From Zeugodacus cucurbitae (taxonomy: Eukaryota; Arthropoda; Insecta; Diptera; Tephritidae), in NCBI RefSeq assembly GCF_028554725.1, contig NC_071671.1, forward strand, positions 15,189,501 to 15,253,500: a stretch of DNA of 64,000 bases, read 5' to 3'. The notes beneath the pieces were generated by a model that had not been told where the DNA came from, searched no databases, and worked only from the letters and a program-made list of their open reading frames with translations. Positions within the stretch are counted from its first letter, which is position 1. Each line of letters opens with the position of its first letter. Positions 1 to 10,468 of this stretch are shown in pieces. The position numbers were made by a program, and so were the translations under genes.

Positions 1-2242
1 AATCGTGAATCATAAAAAGTGGAATATTCAGAATTCTGATGCACTGCAATTATCCACAAAGATAACATTTGTACAAATTTTAAATTTAAGTATTCAACTG
101 GGAAAATGTTTAATTTTTTTTATTTCGCTGGAAATGTGCGCGTATATGAGTGTGCATTTGCATACGCTGGTATTTTAATGGTGCTTTTTAAACAAATGTT
201 TATTATTTTTTTGTATTTTTTGCAAGCCATCTTTTATGCCATTTTCCGACGCAACGCAACGCATGCAATTTTCATTAAGACTACTCAATTGCCAAGCCAC
301 CGAACCAAAATGGGCAGGAGCGGTGGCACTTTAAAAACGAAAAAAACTCACATTCGCAGTGCAACTAACCTCAACGCCTTCACCAGCTGTGGCGCAATCA
401 ATCGGTGCATTGAATTGATGAAATGTTAAATTGTTAATTACACACAATCCTTGTATGCGCAAATATTAAATTAGCTGGTGGGTGGGAATAAAAATATGCC
501 ACATACATCTGTATGCACATACATACATACAAATATCACCATACAGGTATACAACATAGGTATATCAAAGCCGTGCTTGGCATATAAGCGAGCGTTGAAT
601 GCTGCCTGATAAATAATTCGTGACAATGTACAATACCGTTAGAGTTTGTGAGTGAGTGAATTGAAATGCATGTGGCAGTCCACGACGAATACTCAGATGT
701 GGGAGCACTTTATGTGTCACATTCCGGATATGTTTCTATACCAGAAACGCATATATAAGTACAAACATTTACAGGATTATAGTTTGGTCATTTATGTTTG
801 AACAGAACGGGCCGTACCTGGTTGATTAACTTTTTCATAAAAATCCCAGATTTGGAAATAAATTTGTTTGACCGTTAATGTCAATCTTTGGTATGAGTTA
901 AATGGCAAAAAATATGTTTACTTTGGCAACGACACTTTCTCGCTGATTCTTATATTGTTCTAAATATTTTTGCACACAGGACCCATCAACAATGAATAAA
1001 TGGAAAATTTGCGATATTGCTTTTTTGTTACACCGATTAAATGCTTCATTGATGTTCTTTTTTATAGCAATAAACATTTCACAAAGAATCCTAGTTTTCA
1101 AAGGTTCAGACTTTAGCGAAGGAGACGAGCAAGTATATAATAAATCATATTTTTTTGAACACAAAGTTTCTTTACATACAAGTTAGGAGTAACTAATTAA
1201 GGTTATAACTAAAATTCTTCAGTCGTCGTCTACATTAAGCCACAACACCTTTACAGTTAATTAGTAATACTTCAGTAGTACCAACCACTCGTTTAGGAGA
1301 TCTACCGCCAATTCATTTGGTTAAAAGCTCGTACTAACCGTCTACAGTTCGTAAGGTATTCATAATAATTATTTTGTATTTATTCTTGATTTTTGAATGC
1401 TATTCAAATACAATTTAACCAATTTTTACAGTTTACGCACATTTTCTTCCATAATTTTGTAGTTCCTTCCTTTGACACTTTTATCTAACAATTCATCTTC
1501 TTAGTGCATTTTGTAAAAATCCGTATTGATTTTTTTCGTTTTATTCACACTTTCTCATCACAATTTCCAATTTTTTGACTTCGCTTTCACTGCCTTCATT
1601 TCCACTTGACATTGATAAATACGTGCAGTGCGTAAACAAACATGATCGCTTTACATAGAAAAGGGCACTAATACAGTGTGTATTAAAGCAACTAGCGTAA
1701 TAGCAAAATTTTATATTTAAGTTTAATGTTTAATAATTTAAACTAATGGTAACATAACCTCAAACAAATGTATGTGACCTGACCTAACTTAACCTAACCT
1801 AGATTGCATATGTATAATTTCGTTGCATGAATTTATTGAGGCTACCAGAATCAGTGTCCGTTATGACCTAACCAGCTCGAATGGCTTCGTCTGCCATTGT
1901 CCACCTGCTGAAAAGCTCTTCATCAGCATAGGACACAAAGCCGAAATTAGCAACCGTACAATATTCACCTCAAACGTTTAGGAGCCATCCCCTATTACTG
2001 TAAATAGTGTGCGAGTAAAAGGAAACTCACACATTTATATACACAATTGACAAGCCGAACACATTTCTGAGGGCGTGTTCCCATACCCATTTCAAGAGAT
2101 GAAGATGATATTTACACGTTCCACTACGCTGCATGTAAGCCACACAACAATAATACAATGCTGAACTATAATAGAAGCTGTAAAATCTATATTTCATTGC
2201 AGAAGGTATTACTTACTTACATAATATACATAGAGAGCGCGA
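1..2242. other. AT-rich non-coding stretch
   Basis: No gene or element could be supported. Short ORFs occur on both strands (for example 898-1164 on the - strand) without recognisable motifs or convincing splice sites. Around 1780-1800 there is a short run of AACCTAACCT-like sequence, which is common in insect intergenic DNA. Confidence 0.5.
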
Positions 2243-2267
2243 ATACCATACCATACCATACCATACC
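2243..2267 (+). repeat. (ATACC)5 microsatellite
   Basis: Five perfect tandem copies of the pentamer ATACC lie in otherwise unremarkable AT-rich DNA. It is short enough to be polymorphic between individuals. No function is implied. Confidence 0.9.
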
Positions 2268-3576
2268 AATAGGCGCAAAGGTTGTCAAAGCCCATTTAAG
2301 GAAGAGAAAGCGTTGTATGACCGCGGCGGACATAAAGTTGTTAAGTAGGATAGATGTAAAATATTACTTTTTTACGTGATAGATGGAATGTTGCTGCAGC
2401 TCCAGTTGAATCTACATATCACTAACAGCGTAGAAACCTCAGAGAGAATATTCGTATACTCATGCCACAGCTAAGTAAATTGTCAAAGTTCTGAGCAGCT
2501 ATCAGTAGTTTAATAGGTTTGTGGTCGTCTTATGCAGCATCAGCTTTTGCGCATTTCCCTACGTAAATTCTGCGTACATTGCTATCCCCCAAAAGCAGCG
2601 GGTGGCAGAGTTCTTTCCGAAAAGCTGCTTTGTCCGCAGACACTGCCTTTGAGCTACTTGAAAACGATAACTTTTGATTCTGAAATTAGCTTTCTTGTTT
2701 TACTTGAAGATTTATTCACATTCATTAATCTTTCATAGAACTCTATATATGTAGTTTAAAAATAAGTTGAGAATGTTAGACATTTCGCTATGACAATTAT
2801 TCTTTAATGCTTCAGATCACTTTGCTTGCATTTAGACGACAGATCATAACAATAAACTTTAGCTTTAGATGTGGTAGTCCTCGACAGTTACAAATTCAGT
2901 TGATTTCCGATCACGAAGTCCGAGTTATGTAGAATATATTACGAGAGAGTAAAGTAGTTGGTTCGCTTCTTTAAGATAATTAGTTAGTGATAGCCTTCAC
3001 TGTCTACATCCACAGCTCCCCTAGACTGTTATGAGAACACCTCGACTGAAAACAGGATTGATTGGATGGAATTGAAGAAATTGGGCTTATCATGTCAAAC
3101 TGTAAGTAGTAAGGTTTGATTGCAGATAAGAGTTCAAGACAATGTAAAGAACCAAATAATTGATTGAGAAACTAAAGTGAACTATATTCTGTTTAGACCG
3201 ACGTTCAGATTATACTTATATACCACCAAAGTAGTAGGGAAGTATGATATGTGAAAAAATGTCTCTCTTTCTCTCCAAAATCCACATGGAGTTCTAAAAA
3301 TAATTACTTTTTGCTAAAGTTTTACGAGCAAATCGTGATAATCAGCAACGCCACATCATATCAAAAATATTTCGCTTTTGATATCGTAACCCAACAATTC
3401 AGTGGCCTATGATATACAAAAAGTCAAAGCTTCAAAAAAATTAAACAATTCAAATTGCAACAGATATCAATTTCCACCAAATAAACAGTAATAAACTGTT
3501 TGGAAAACAAGCGAAATAAGCGCAACGACAATAAAAACTATATTTGACACCACAATCGAGGCCACAGCTAACATCA
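2268..3576. other. Non-coding stretch upstream of the 3.7 kb gene
   Basis: No ORF or element was recognised. The stretch presumably includes the promoter and 5' leader of the gene that starts at 3737, but I could not place a TATA box or initiator with confidence. Confidence 0.4.
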
Positions 3577-3708
3577 ATGGACAAACAATGCAACAAGTGC
3601 GTGAAACTGGCTATTGGAAATTTTTGCAAGCCAAAAAAGCGGAGAATAACACAGCACAGCGACTCGAATAGCAGCAAAAAACCGTTAATATTAGTCGAAA
3701 TCTGTTAA
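3577..3708 (+). CDS. Small upstream ORF, 43 aa, before the 3737 start
   Basis: An ATG opens a 43-residue basic, cysteine-containing frame ending in TAA at 3706-3708, only 28 bases before the ATG of the next exon. The peptide has four cysteines, a basic KPKKRR patch and a serine-rich tail. If the transcript of the 3737 gene starts upstream of 3577, this would be a uORF that could affect translation of the main frame. No homology was recognised and it may simply be chance. Confidence 0.25.
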   Translation: MDKQCNKCVKLAIGNFCKPKKRRITQHSDSNSSKKPLILVEIC

Positions 3709-3736
3709 AAGTTTTATTGCATATCAACTAACTAAA

Positions 3737-4757
3737 ATGGCTAGCCAGTTGACCGAGCTTTTGACGGTTACAATGGAGAAACTGGAGTGGTATAACCGGC
3801 TGGGTCTAAATCTACACAGCGGTATTGAATGGGACGCAGTGGCACTTGAACGTTTAAATAGAGTGGTAAGCTGAACTGTGAGGAAACAGTTGAATTGTTT
3901 GGTTGGGGAGAATTGAGGGGATCGTTAGAGTATTTGTATAAGCTTGTAGTATGGCTCAACTGACAGACAATGGACGTCAGATGAGATATCGACACTTTGC
4001 TTGTGTTCAGCCCACACAGTAGGCAGCTACGAATTGCTTTTTTGCGAAGTCTAAGTGTCCATTTCGGTCGCCTACTTTGTCGTTAGATGTGCTTCGTAAC
4101 TACCATGAAACGGCATGTAGGCTGACTTAGCGCCCGTTCCAACCGGCTTATTGATTGGCTGGCCGACTTAAACTAACTGCGCAACACAGTAGGCTAATGA
4201 TTTGGGCTGCTTAGCGGCAATTGCTTTGGTGGCAGTTTGGAGTGTGCCGATTCTGGGGCAAGTTGCTTTTTTGTTGCACTTAAATATTTTTTTTAGTTTT
4301 GGCTTTTGATATGGAGTGTGTTTTTCTGACCGGCTTTAGACAACCAACCTACAGTGGTCCGTCCACATTCTGGCCTGTTTTTGCAGAGTCCTCTAGTCTT
4401 CTTAACATAACAATAAATGTATTTACAATCAACTATCCAATCTTTCAACTTTATGAGCTTGAACATTTAAGTTGCTTGATTTCGCCCATATGGAGTATAA
4501 CGCTGTTCTACACACGCTGTCCTCCAGCGAAAAGCATTCAGCTAAATTGCCCAGGAAGGGGCTCATAAAGACATTGGTCATGACTTCTCTGTATGTACTC
4601 ATATAATTAGCCCCAACTTGGACTTGGCAATGTAAAGTATTTAATGCCGTTATTTGGTGTTGGTTTTCAGCTACTGCTGGTGAATGCCATACGAACAAGT
4701 GACAAGCGCTACATGCTGCGAATTATGACAATGTGGATTGAATGTCTTCGTTTTCAG
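3737..4757 (+). CDS. First two exons of an unrecognised gene
   Basis: Exon 1 (3737-3865) starts with ATG in an ACTAAA-ATG-G context and encodes 43 residues beginning MASQLTELLTVTMEK. It ends at a strong donor, GTG followed by GTAAGC. Exon 2 (4671-4757) follows the acceptor TTGGTTTTCAG and encodes 29 residues, including SDKRYMLRIMTMW, ending CAG before GT. Both exons are exact multiples of three and join in phase 0, giving 72 residues without a stop. The peptide is leucine-rich with amphipathic helix character and no signal peptide. I did not recognise the family. The remaining exons must lie further right on the + strand and were not located. The 805 bp intron contains nothing else I can support. 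Confidence 0.55.
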
Positions 4758-6076
4758 GTTTTTCAATGACATGACATTGAAATCGTAGTATCAAACTGAA
4801 CTCTATATAACTCGACATACTTTATATAAAACATTAATTATTATTTCCTTGCTCCGCTTCAACTCTATTTCTTGATTTTATCTTGTTAATTGAAACTTTT
4901 ATATAAATATGGATTCGGTAAGCATAGCATTAGTCGCAAGAATGTGTTTATATAAAAATATACAATGTGAGATAATTAGACTTATTTATAATTTTAAGTA
5001 TTCCTTGTTATCGCGAACTAATTAAAACTGCTTATAAGAAACTCTTTTAAATGAAATATTTTAAAATGTTTATATACCTTCACCCTGAACCTTCACTTAA
5101 GATATATCGACGAGTATATAAGTATATATATATTTATAGGTATGTCCTAGCTTAACTCAATACATCTGTGACTATAATTTATTCTACAAAACACCCCATG
5201 TAAAAGCATTAATTACAGCTAATGCGGTTCGGTTCTACAAGCGTCTAATTAGACGTCTGTTTTGTAACAGGTCATATATTTATTTATTTAAATTGCAGTA
5301 TGTTCCATTGCTCGCATACATTTATGATAGCTTCAGTTATTGACAAGCATTCTTTACGCCTATTCACCATTATTTTTTTATCCTCATACATATGTATATA
5401 TCAACCTTGCCCGTAGGTTCTTTGCACTTTTCACAGATGGTGGAGTCCCGCGCAGCGCTACTCAATTGCAATTGTTACACTGCGACAAAAAAAATATTCC
5501 ACGAGAATGAACTAAAATTCTTCTACGGTGCGCCAATAAAATAAGGTATGCCTGAAAGTGCTGGAAAAATATGCACATATTATATTGAGTTAAAGCAGTG
5601 AAATGGAGTAGCGGAAAGTAGTGCTGTCTGCCACTGCGGTTGTAATTGTAACAAGACTCCGGAAAAAGTAGGTGTTGTACGAGTAGAGCACGTCCAACTG
5701 CTGCATGAGTTAAATTGTAGGTTTGGTCGGTAGCTGCTGCTGGAAAGTATAATAAAATAAAGCTCGGCATGGACATAAAAATGAGTTTGAGTCCTAAAAA
5801 GAATGAACTAGTAAACAAGCGGCACACCTAGTGTAATGGCCTAAAAAAAGTGATTTTTGAGAATTTTTTTTTAAAAAACTACTTTATCAATTATTTCAAA
5901 ATTTTAAGAATATATTTATACATGTTTCAAGAATATACAGTGAAATTAAAAAAAAAAATTAAATATTTTTTAAGTTATAGTCGATCTCCAACGGGTCCTT
6001 CACTGCTGCAGAGGTTCCGGCCTTCTCCGTGGATGAAATCTAAAAAAAAATCTCCTTAAACTAGATAATAGTGTCT
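4758..6076. other. Intron or intergenic stretch after the 4757 donor
   Basis: AT-rich sequence with no supported exon. A 121-residue frame on the - strand at 5462-5827 has no recognisable domain and overlaps no plausible splice site. The next exon of the 3737 gene was not found here. Confidence 0.4.
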
Positions 6077-6201
6077 GTACAATGACCTACGATAAAAAAA
6101 ATTATAAATTGACAATATGACGGCTTTTTAAAAAAAATAGTCGCATTTTACCCAAAATTTTGGTCGTTTTTGGCCTGCCAAAAATCGATAGGTCATTGTA
6201 C
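6077..6201. repeat. Small inverted repeat, GTACAATGACCTA arms
   Basis: The 13-mer GTACAATGACCTA at 6077-6089 recurs exactly as its reverse complement at 6189-6201, with 99 bases between containing poly-A and poly-T runs. It could be a tiny foldback MITE or part of a larger old element. No target-site duplication was identified. Confidence 0.5.
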
Positions 6202-6994
6202 GGAGAACTATATAAAGAACATGTAAAAAAAAACTAGTGATCGGATCATTTGTTTATGAGTAATCACTGCAGCAAATTCGGAAAATGATGTTTCGAGAAA
6301 AACGTGTTTAAAGATAAAATGATCGTATTCACTGTTACCGAGCGGCTGCTCTTTAAATTGCTATAACTCAAAAACTATTTGAGATATCGATTTGAAATTT
6401 TAATATGTTATTGTGTAATCTACCGAAATATGAACAATAAAAATTGATTTTTTGATTGATGCCCCTTAAATACAAAAGTAAATACAAATTTAATTCAGAG
6501 GTAACGTATAGTGAACCGGCCGGAAGACATATTGCTCAAATTCAGAGTATTCATATTATCCTCAGTATTTAAATTAAATTTTGTTTAATTAGAAACGGGG
6601 AAACGGACCGACTATTTTATTGCTGGTTCAACCACATGCATGATGTACTTTATTCAAACGTAGAGCCATTATATTGGGACCATTTATCTTTTATATATTT
6701 AAATACGAGCTATTCGTTTATATCGTGGTTACTCCACTAGTGGAATCGCAGTCAACTCAGTTGTATCCAGCATGGCTTTCTTATTTAAATATGGGATTCT
6801 TAAAAGAGGCTAAAATGCTAACTTTCCAGATCTTCTTGTCTTTACAACAAGACGATCAGTTTAGCTTATATAGAAAATATCTGAAATTAAACGAAAAGGG
6901 AATGTTTATCGTGTTTATGTTCCGACTGTCCGATGATTTCCGGATGCAGCTCTTTTATTTAAGTGAACAAAATCGATTTTCCTTAACAAATTAG
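6202..6994. other. Non-coding stretch left of the Harbinger element
   Basis: Contains a 106-residue open frame on the + strand (6674-6994) that runs up to the Harbinger end. It has no start context, domain or splice site that would support it as a gene. Confidence 0.4.
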
Positions 6995-7207
6995 TAAGGG
7001 TATTCGTTTAAACGTGTAAAAGCCCCGTAAACCTCTTAAACCGTGTATATTTACGAATGCGTAAAAATCTGGCAGCAACTTATATGGAAATTCATTTAAA
7101 CACATTACGCACCAATGTCAGTGTGTAAAGAACACTTGTAAATTTACGATATTGCAAAAGCAACCCTACCAAACGACCAGCTGATGAATATTATTGTGAA
7201 AATTAAA

Positions 7208-8179
7208 ATGGAAAAGGTAAGAATGAAACTCGGAACATAAATTTTATTTAATTGTTGCAATTGTTTTATATTTCAGGATAAAAAGTTAAAGCAAAAGCGT
7301 CTACGGCTGAAACCGTCCCATCGCTGGACAGAGTCGCAGTCCCTGCAGCTGTTGCAAGCAGTATCCGACGCAATTAAAGATAGTCCAGAATCTTTTGAGG
7401 TAAGGGTTTTAGAAAAGTGAAAATGTTTAGGTACATATGTTTGTTTTAACACGAATTTACGCATATCTTCCAGAAACCGACCTCCCAAAGGTTTTACGAA
7501 AAATTGCAGCAAAATACACCGGCACTTCAATCTGTCGTTTGCGTAGCTATGAAAAGCAAAATGAGGTATCTCAAAGCGTTGTACGTTGCCGCGGCAGCCT
7601 GGAAAAACAAAACTGGGTCTGGACTACTCGCTAATGGTGACGAGTCAAGCGTATCAGCGCATGTCAACAAAATTTGTCCCAACTTTGACTTACTGGAAGT
7701 TATCTTCGGGCAACGCTGATAGTTCGTTAAACCCTTGTGCTGATAGTTCGTTAAACGATACCATCGATTCCTACGACTTGTGTGCGCTCGATTGTGAGGA
7801 TTTAGTTGACCCAATATTACCTATAAGTATAAGTAGCGATTGCAGTGCCGCCGCCGCGGCAACTTCTACACCACAAAGTTCGTTGGACTTTAGAAGTTCA
7901 ACAAAAAAACCAAAAAGAAAGAGTGAAGCCCCGTTCAATAAATTGATTTTTATTCAGGAGAAAAGGTTGGAATTAGAAGTTAAGAAAATAGAATTAGAAA
8001 AAGAAAAAGAAAAGAATGAGGTCGAGTTGAAAAGAATTGAACTGAATAATCAATTAGAAATGAAAAGAATTGAAACTGAATCAGAAAAAGAAACCAAACT
8101 GGAAATTGAAAAACTGAAACTTGCTAGTGAAGAACGCATTAAAATGTTTGAAATAGAGTTAAAGTTAAAATCAAAATAA
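7208..8179 (+). CDS. Harbinger accessory protein, Myb/SANT-like DNA binding, frameshifted
   Basis: Three exons: 7208-7216 (Met-Glu-Lys), 7277-7399 and 7474-8179, all joining in phase 0 with GTAAG donors and TTTCAG or TTCCAG acceptors. The N-terminal half matches a Myb/SANT-like domain: HRWTESQSLQLLQAV near residue 20, then MKSKMRYLKALYVAAAAWKN and LLEVIFGQR. In the family such proteins bind the transposon ends and bring the nuclease into the nucleus. The first frame stops at 7717-7719, while the lysine/glutamate-rich coiled-coil C-terminus (about residues 165-255) continues in the next frame to 8179. One indel just before 7719 therefore breaks the gene. Immediately after it, an 18-base segment beginning GCTGATAGTTCG is repeated with a 24-base period. 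Confidence 0.75.
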
Positions 8180-8223
8180 ATGTGAAACTTTAAGAGATTT
8201 CACATGGTACTTTTTTCGCAAAT

Positions 8224-9251
8224 TTAAAAGATCTTTATTCTAAAAGGAGTAATAAGGGTCGAAGTTAATTTATATGCACTGTCTGCAGCTAACCACTCTG
8301 ATCCTGTTAGCATTTCAGTGGCGTTTGTGGATAGCTCGCAATTGTTGTATATCCTAGCGTCGTGAACACTACCGGGATACCCCAATACCATATGACGAAT
8401 TACTAGTTTGTGGTCACACACACATTGAGCCTTAAGTGAATATATATGCTTGCGAGAAAAATATGCTTCGCAATCTACAGTGGGTTTTTCCGCCAATTTT
8501 ATCTCCGTTCCATCTACGTAGCCAACACAATGTGGTAGCTCACTGAGTGTTTGAACAACTAAAGCTCTACGCTCTACAGGGTCCGGCCAAAACAGAAACT
8601 GAGTTTTCCTTTTAATAATTGCATCAAATACCCTGTTGGTCATGACCTATTGAGAAATTTAAAATACAGCTGAAACACAAATTTTAACCGATACATATGT
8701 AAATAGCTCACCTGTATTACTCCACCATCGCTAATACCAAACAAACTAGCAATTTTAGTAATTGTTGCTCCTTCTCCACATGAACCCAGTCGGTACATTA
8801 CTACAGCCAATTGAATTTGGATAGGAAACTGTTTACATGAACGTGGACCATTGAACACTTCGTCATCCTTTATCAGATCAATGATAAAATCAAATGTGGT
8901 TTTGCTGACTCGCACAATTTCTCGAAACCTGTTTTCATCCAAATGCGGTAATACATCTATTAAAAAGTTGGGTGATTTTGGGACAGAATGATGAACAAAT
9001 GTAGATCCATATCTAAAATATGCAGCAGCTGCCAATGCAAAGCTAAAGTCTTCCATAATTTCATCTTCCTTTTTGCGTTGGATTTCTGAAATCATTTATA
9101 TATTTATGTATATATGCGCCTTTAAAAAATGTAGCATTGACGCAAAACAATTACCGTCATGTTTTCCAAACAGCTCCAACATTAACAAATCAAATACTAG
9201 TGATTTTTCGCAAAGTTGAATAAATTTTGCTTTTTCGCTAACTTTCGGCAT
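8224..9251 (-). pseudogene. HARBI1-like Harbinger nuclease, C-terminally truncated
   Basis: Three exons read on the - strand: 9251-9155 (MPKVSEKAKF...), 9085-8712 and 8646-8224. All GT-AG splice junctions join in frame to give 297 residues. The DDE nuclease shows the first acidic motif in GYVDGTEIKL and the second in GSVHDARIY, followed by LAADSAYKL and LITPF. In HARBI1-type nucleases the third catalytic residue, a glutamate, lies after this ITPF motif. Here the frame ends four residues later (RIKIF-stop), so that glutamate and the C-terminal domain are missing. Family members are usually about 350-400 residues. Loss of the third acid should abolish cleavage. The truncation lies at the tail-to-tail junction with the accessory gene, which suggests an internal deletion of the element. 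Confidence 0.8.
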
Positions 9252-9397
9252 TTTAATATTTTGACACCCAAACAGCTGTTTAATACATAAATAAGTGGCA
9301 TTTACACAAAGAATTTGAAGTGCGTTCATGTAACACACTGCGTATTTGCATAAATTTATGCGATGGGTAACATTACACGTTTAAACGAATACCCTTA

Positions 9398-10114
9398 GTG
9401 TAAATAAGTATCAGTACTCTATCAAACAAAACAATATTTCTAAGAAAATATATTGTGCTGGCCTTTTTTCCTTGTAAATAGGTATAATAACTATATACAT
9501 ACAAAGCTATATATCTGCCTGTCCACCGGTAAATATGTTAGTACGTGATTACAGTCTTCTCACTGCTTACGTTTATTCCAACCGACCGCCCATCTTAGTA
9601 GTGTCCTCTGCAGAAGCACACTCATAAAACTTCTTCGGTGCTCTGCATAGTGCATATCTTCTTGTTGGTTACACACTTTACGCTGAGTTCAGTTGCCTTA
9701 ATGTTGTTGTTGTTGTTTGGATCTCAGTCATTGCCTTGTTGACTTTGGCTATTAACCTGTATCGTAAAGTGTAATAGCGAAGGCAACAAAAGTGATAAAT
9801 ACTGGAGTAGTGCTAGTTTTCAACAACAGCAGGGGTGTACTTAAATGTTGTTAATAAGTGATATGCAATCAACGATTACGAATACCAAGGAAAAGGGGGG
9901 TCGGATTAAAAATAGTTGGATATTAACATGGATGCTAGTTTGGTTAGACTTAAAACATTTCTTTCGAATGTTTAAAGATTAAAATTATAAAGAATCCTGC
10001 GAAATTCGAATGAATTTGCAATCAGTGAGATTATAAGGAGTTAGTAGGAGGCAGATGAAGGAAGTCTGACCGCTATTTTTTCCAAAGCGCATAAAAATCC
10101 GAGTCCATCCTTAC
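9398..10114. other. Non-coding stretch
   Basis: No ORF or element recognised. A short TGT-rich run is present near 9700. Confidence 0.4.
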
Positions 10115-10468
10115 GGTGACCAATTGTAAAATTAATCTTGTGTCTCAGTAAGATATTTATGCTCACTTGGGAGCGCAGCGTTTAGTGACTCTGTCGCCTT
10201 ATTTTTTCATGTTTCAAACAAACTCATTCATGCAAACTCTTTTAACATTTTAATGTTGAAAATTGTTTATTTCACTCTGTTAATCCGTTACAATGGTGAC
10301 CAATTGTAAAATTAATCTTGTGTCTCAGTAAGATATTTATGCTCACTTGGGAGCGCAGCGTTTAGTGACTCTGTCGCCTTATTTTTTCATGTTTCAAACA
10401 AACTCATTCATGCAAACTCTTTTAACATTTTAATGTTGAAAATTGTTTATTTCACTCTGTTAATCCGT
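10115..10468 (+). repeat. Perfect 174 bp direct repeat, period 180
   Basis: Positions 10115-10288 recur without any difference I could see at 10295-10468, separated by 6 bases (TACAAT). The unit is non-coding and contains a stretch beginning GGTGACCAATTGTAAAATTA. The identity suggests a very recent local duplication. The spacing (180 bp) is close to satellite-monomer size, but there are only two units. Confidence 0.95.

Larger units (their letters stand above)
6995..9397. mobile_element. PIF/Harbinger DNA transposon, two genes tail to tail
   Basis: A perfect 25 bp terminal inverted repeat beginning TAAGGGTATTCGTTTAAACG occupies 6995-7019 and, inverted, 9373-9397. Between the ends lie a Myb/SANT-like accessory gene on the + strand and a HARBI1-like DDE nuclease gene on the - strand. 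They converge, with about 45 bases between their stops. This two-gene layout is the hallmark of PIF/Harbinger. The usual 3 bp TWA target duplication is ambiguous: TAA lies inside the left GGG and TTA outside the right CCC, so they are inverted rather than direct. Size is about 2.4 kb. Both genes carry lesions, so this copy is probably not autonomous. Confidence 0.9.

Noticed and set aside
106..429. 107-codon open frame on the + strand near the left edge
   Set aside because: No domain, splice signal or plausible start context; the composition matches translated AT-rich DNA.
898..1186. Overlapping frames on both strands
   Set aside because: They look like an antisense pair of chance frames; no recognisable motif or element ends.
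5462..5827. 121-codon frame on the - strand
   Set aside because: Hydrophobic and cysteine-containing but without recognisable motifs; no splice sites or conserved block.
6674..6994. 106-codon frame ending at the Harbinger boundary
   Set aside because: It is outside the inverted repeat, no homology was recognised and nothing supports expression.
7527..7814. 95-codon - strand frame inside the Harbinger accessory gene
   Set aside because: It is a shadow of the accessory gene on the + strand.
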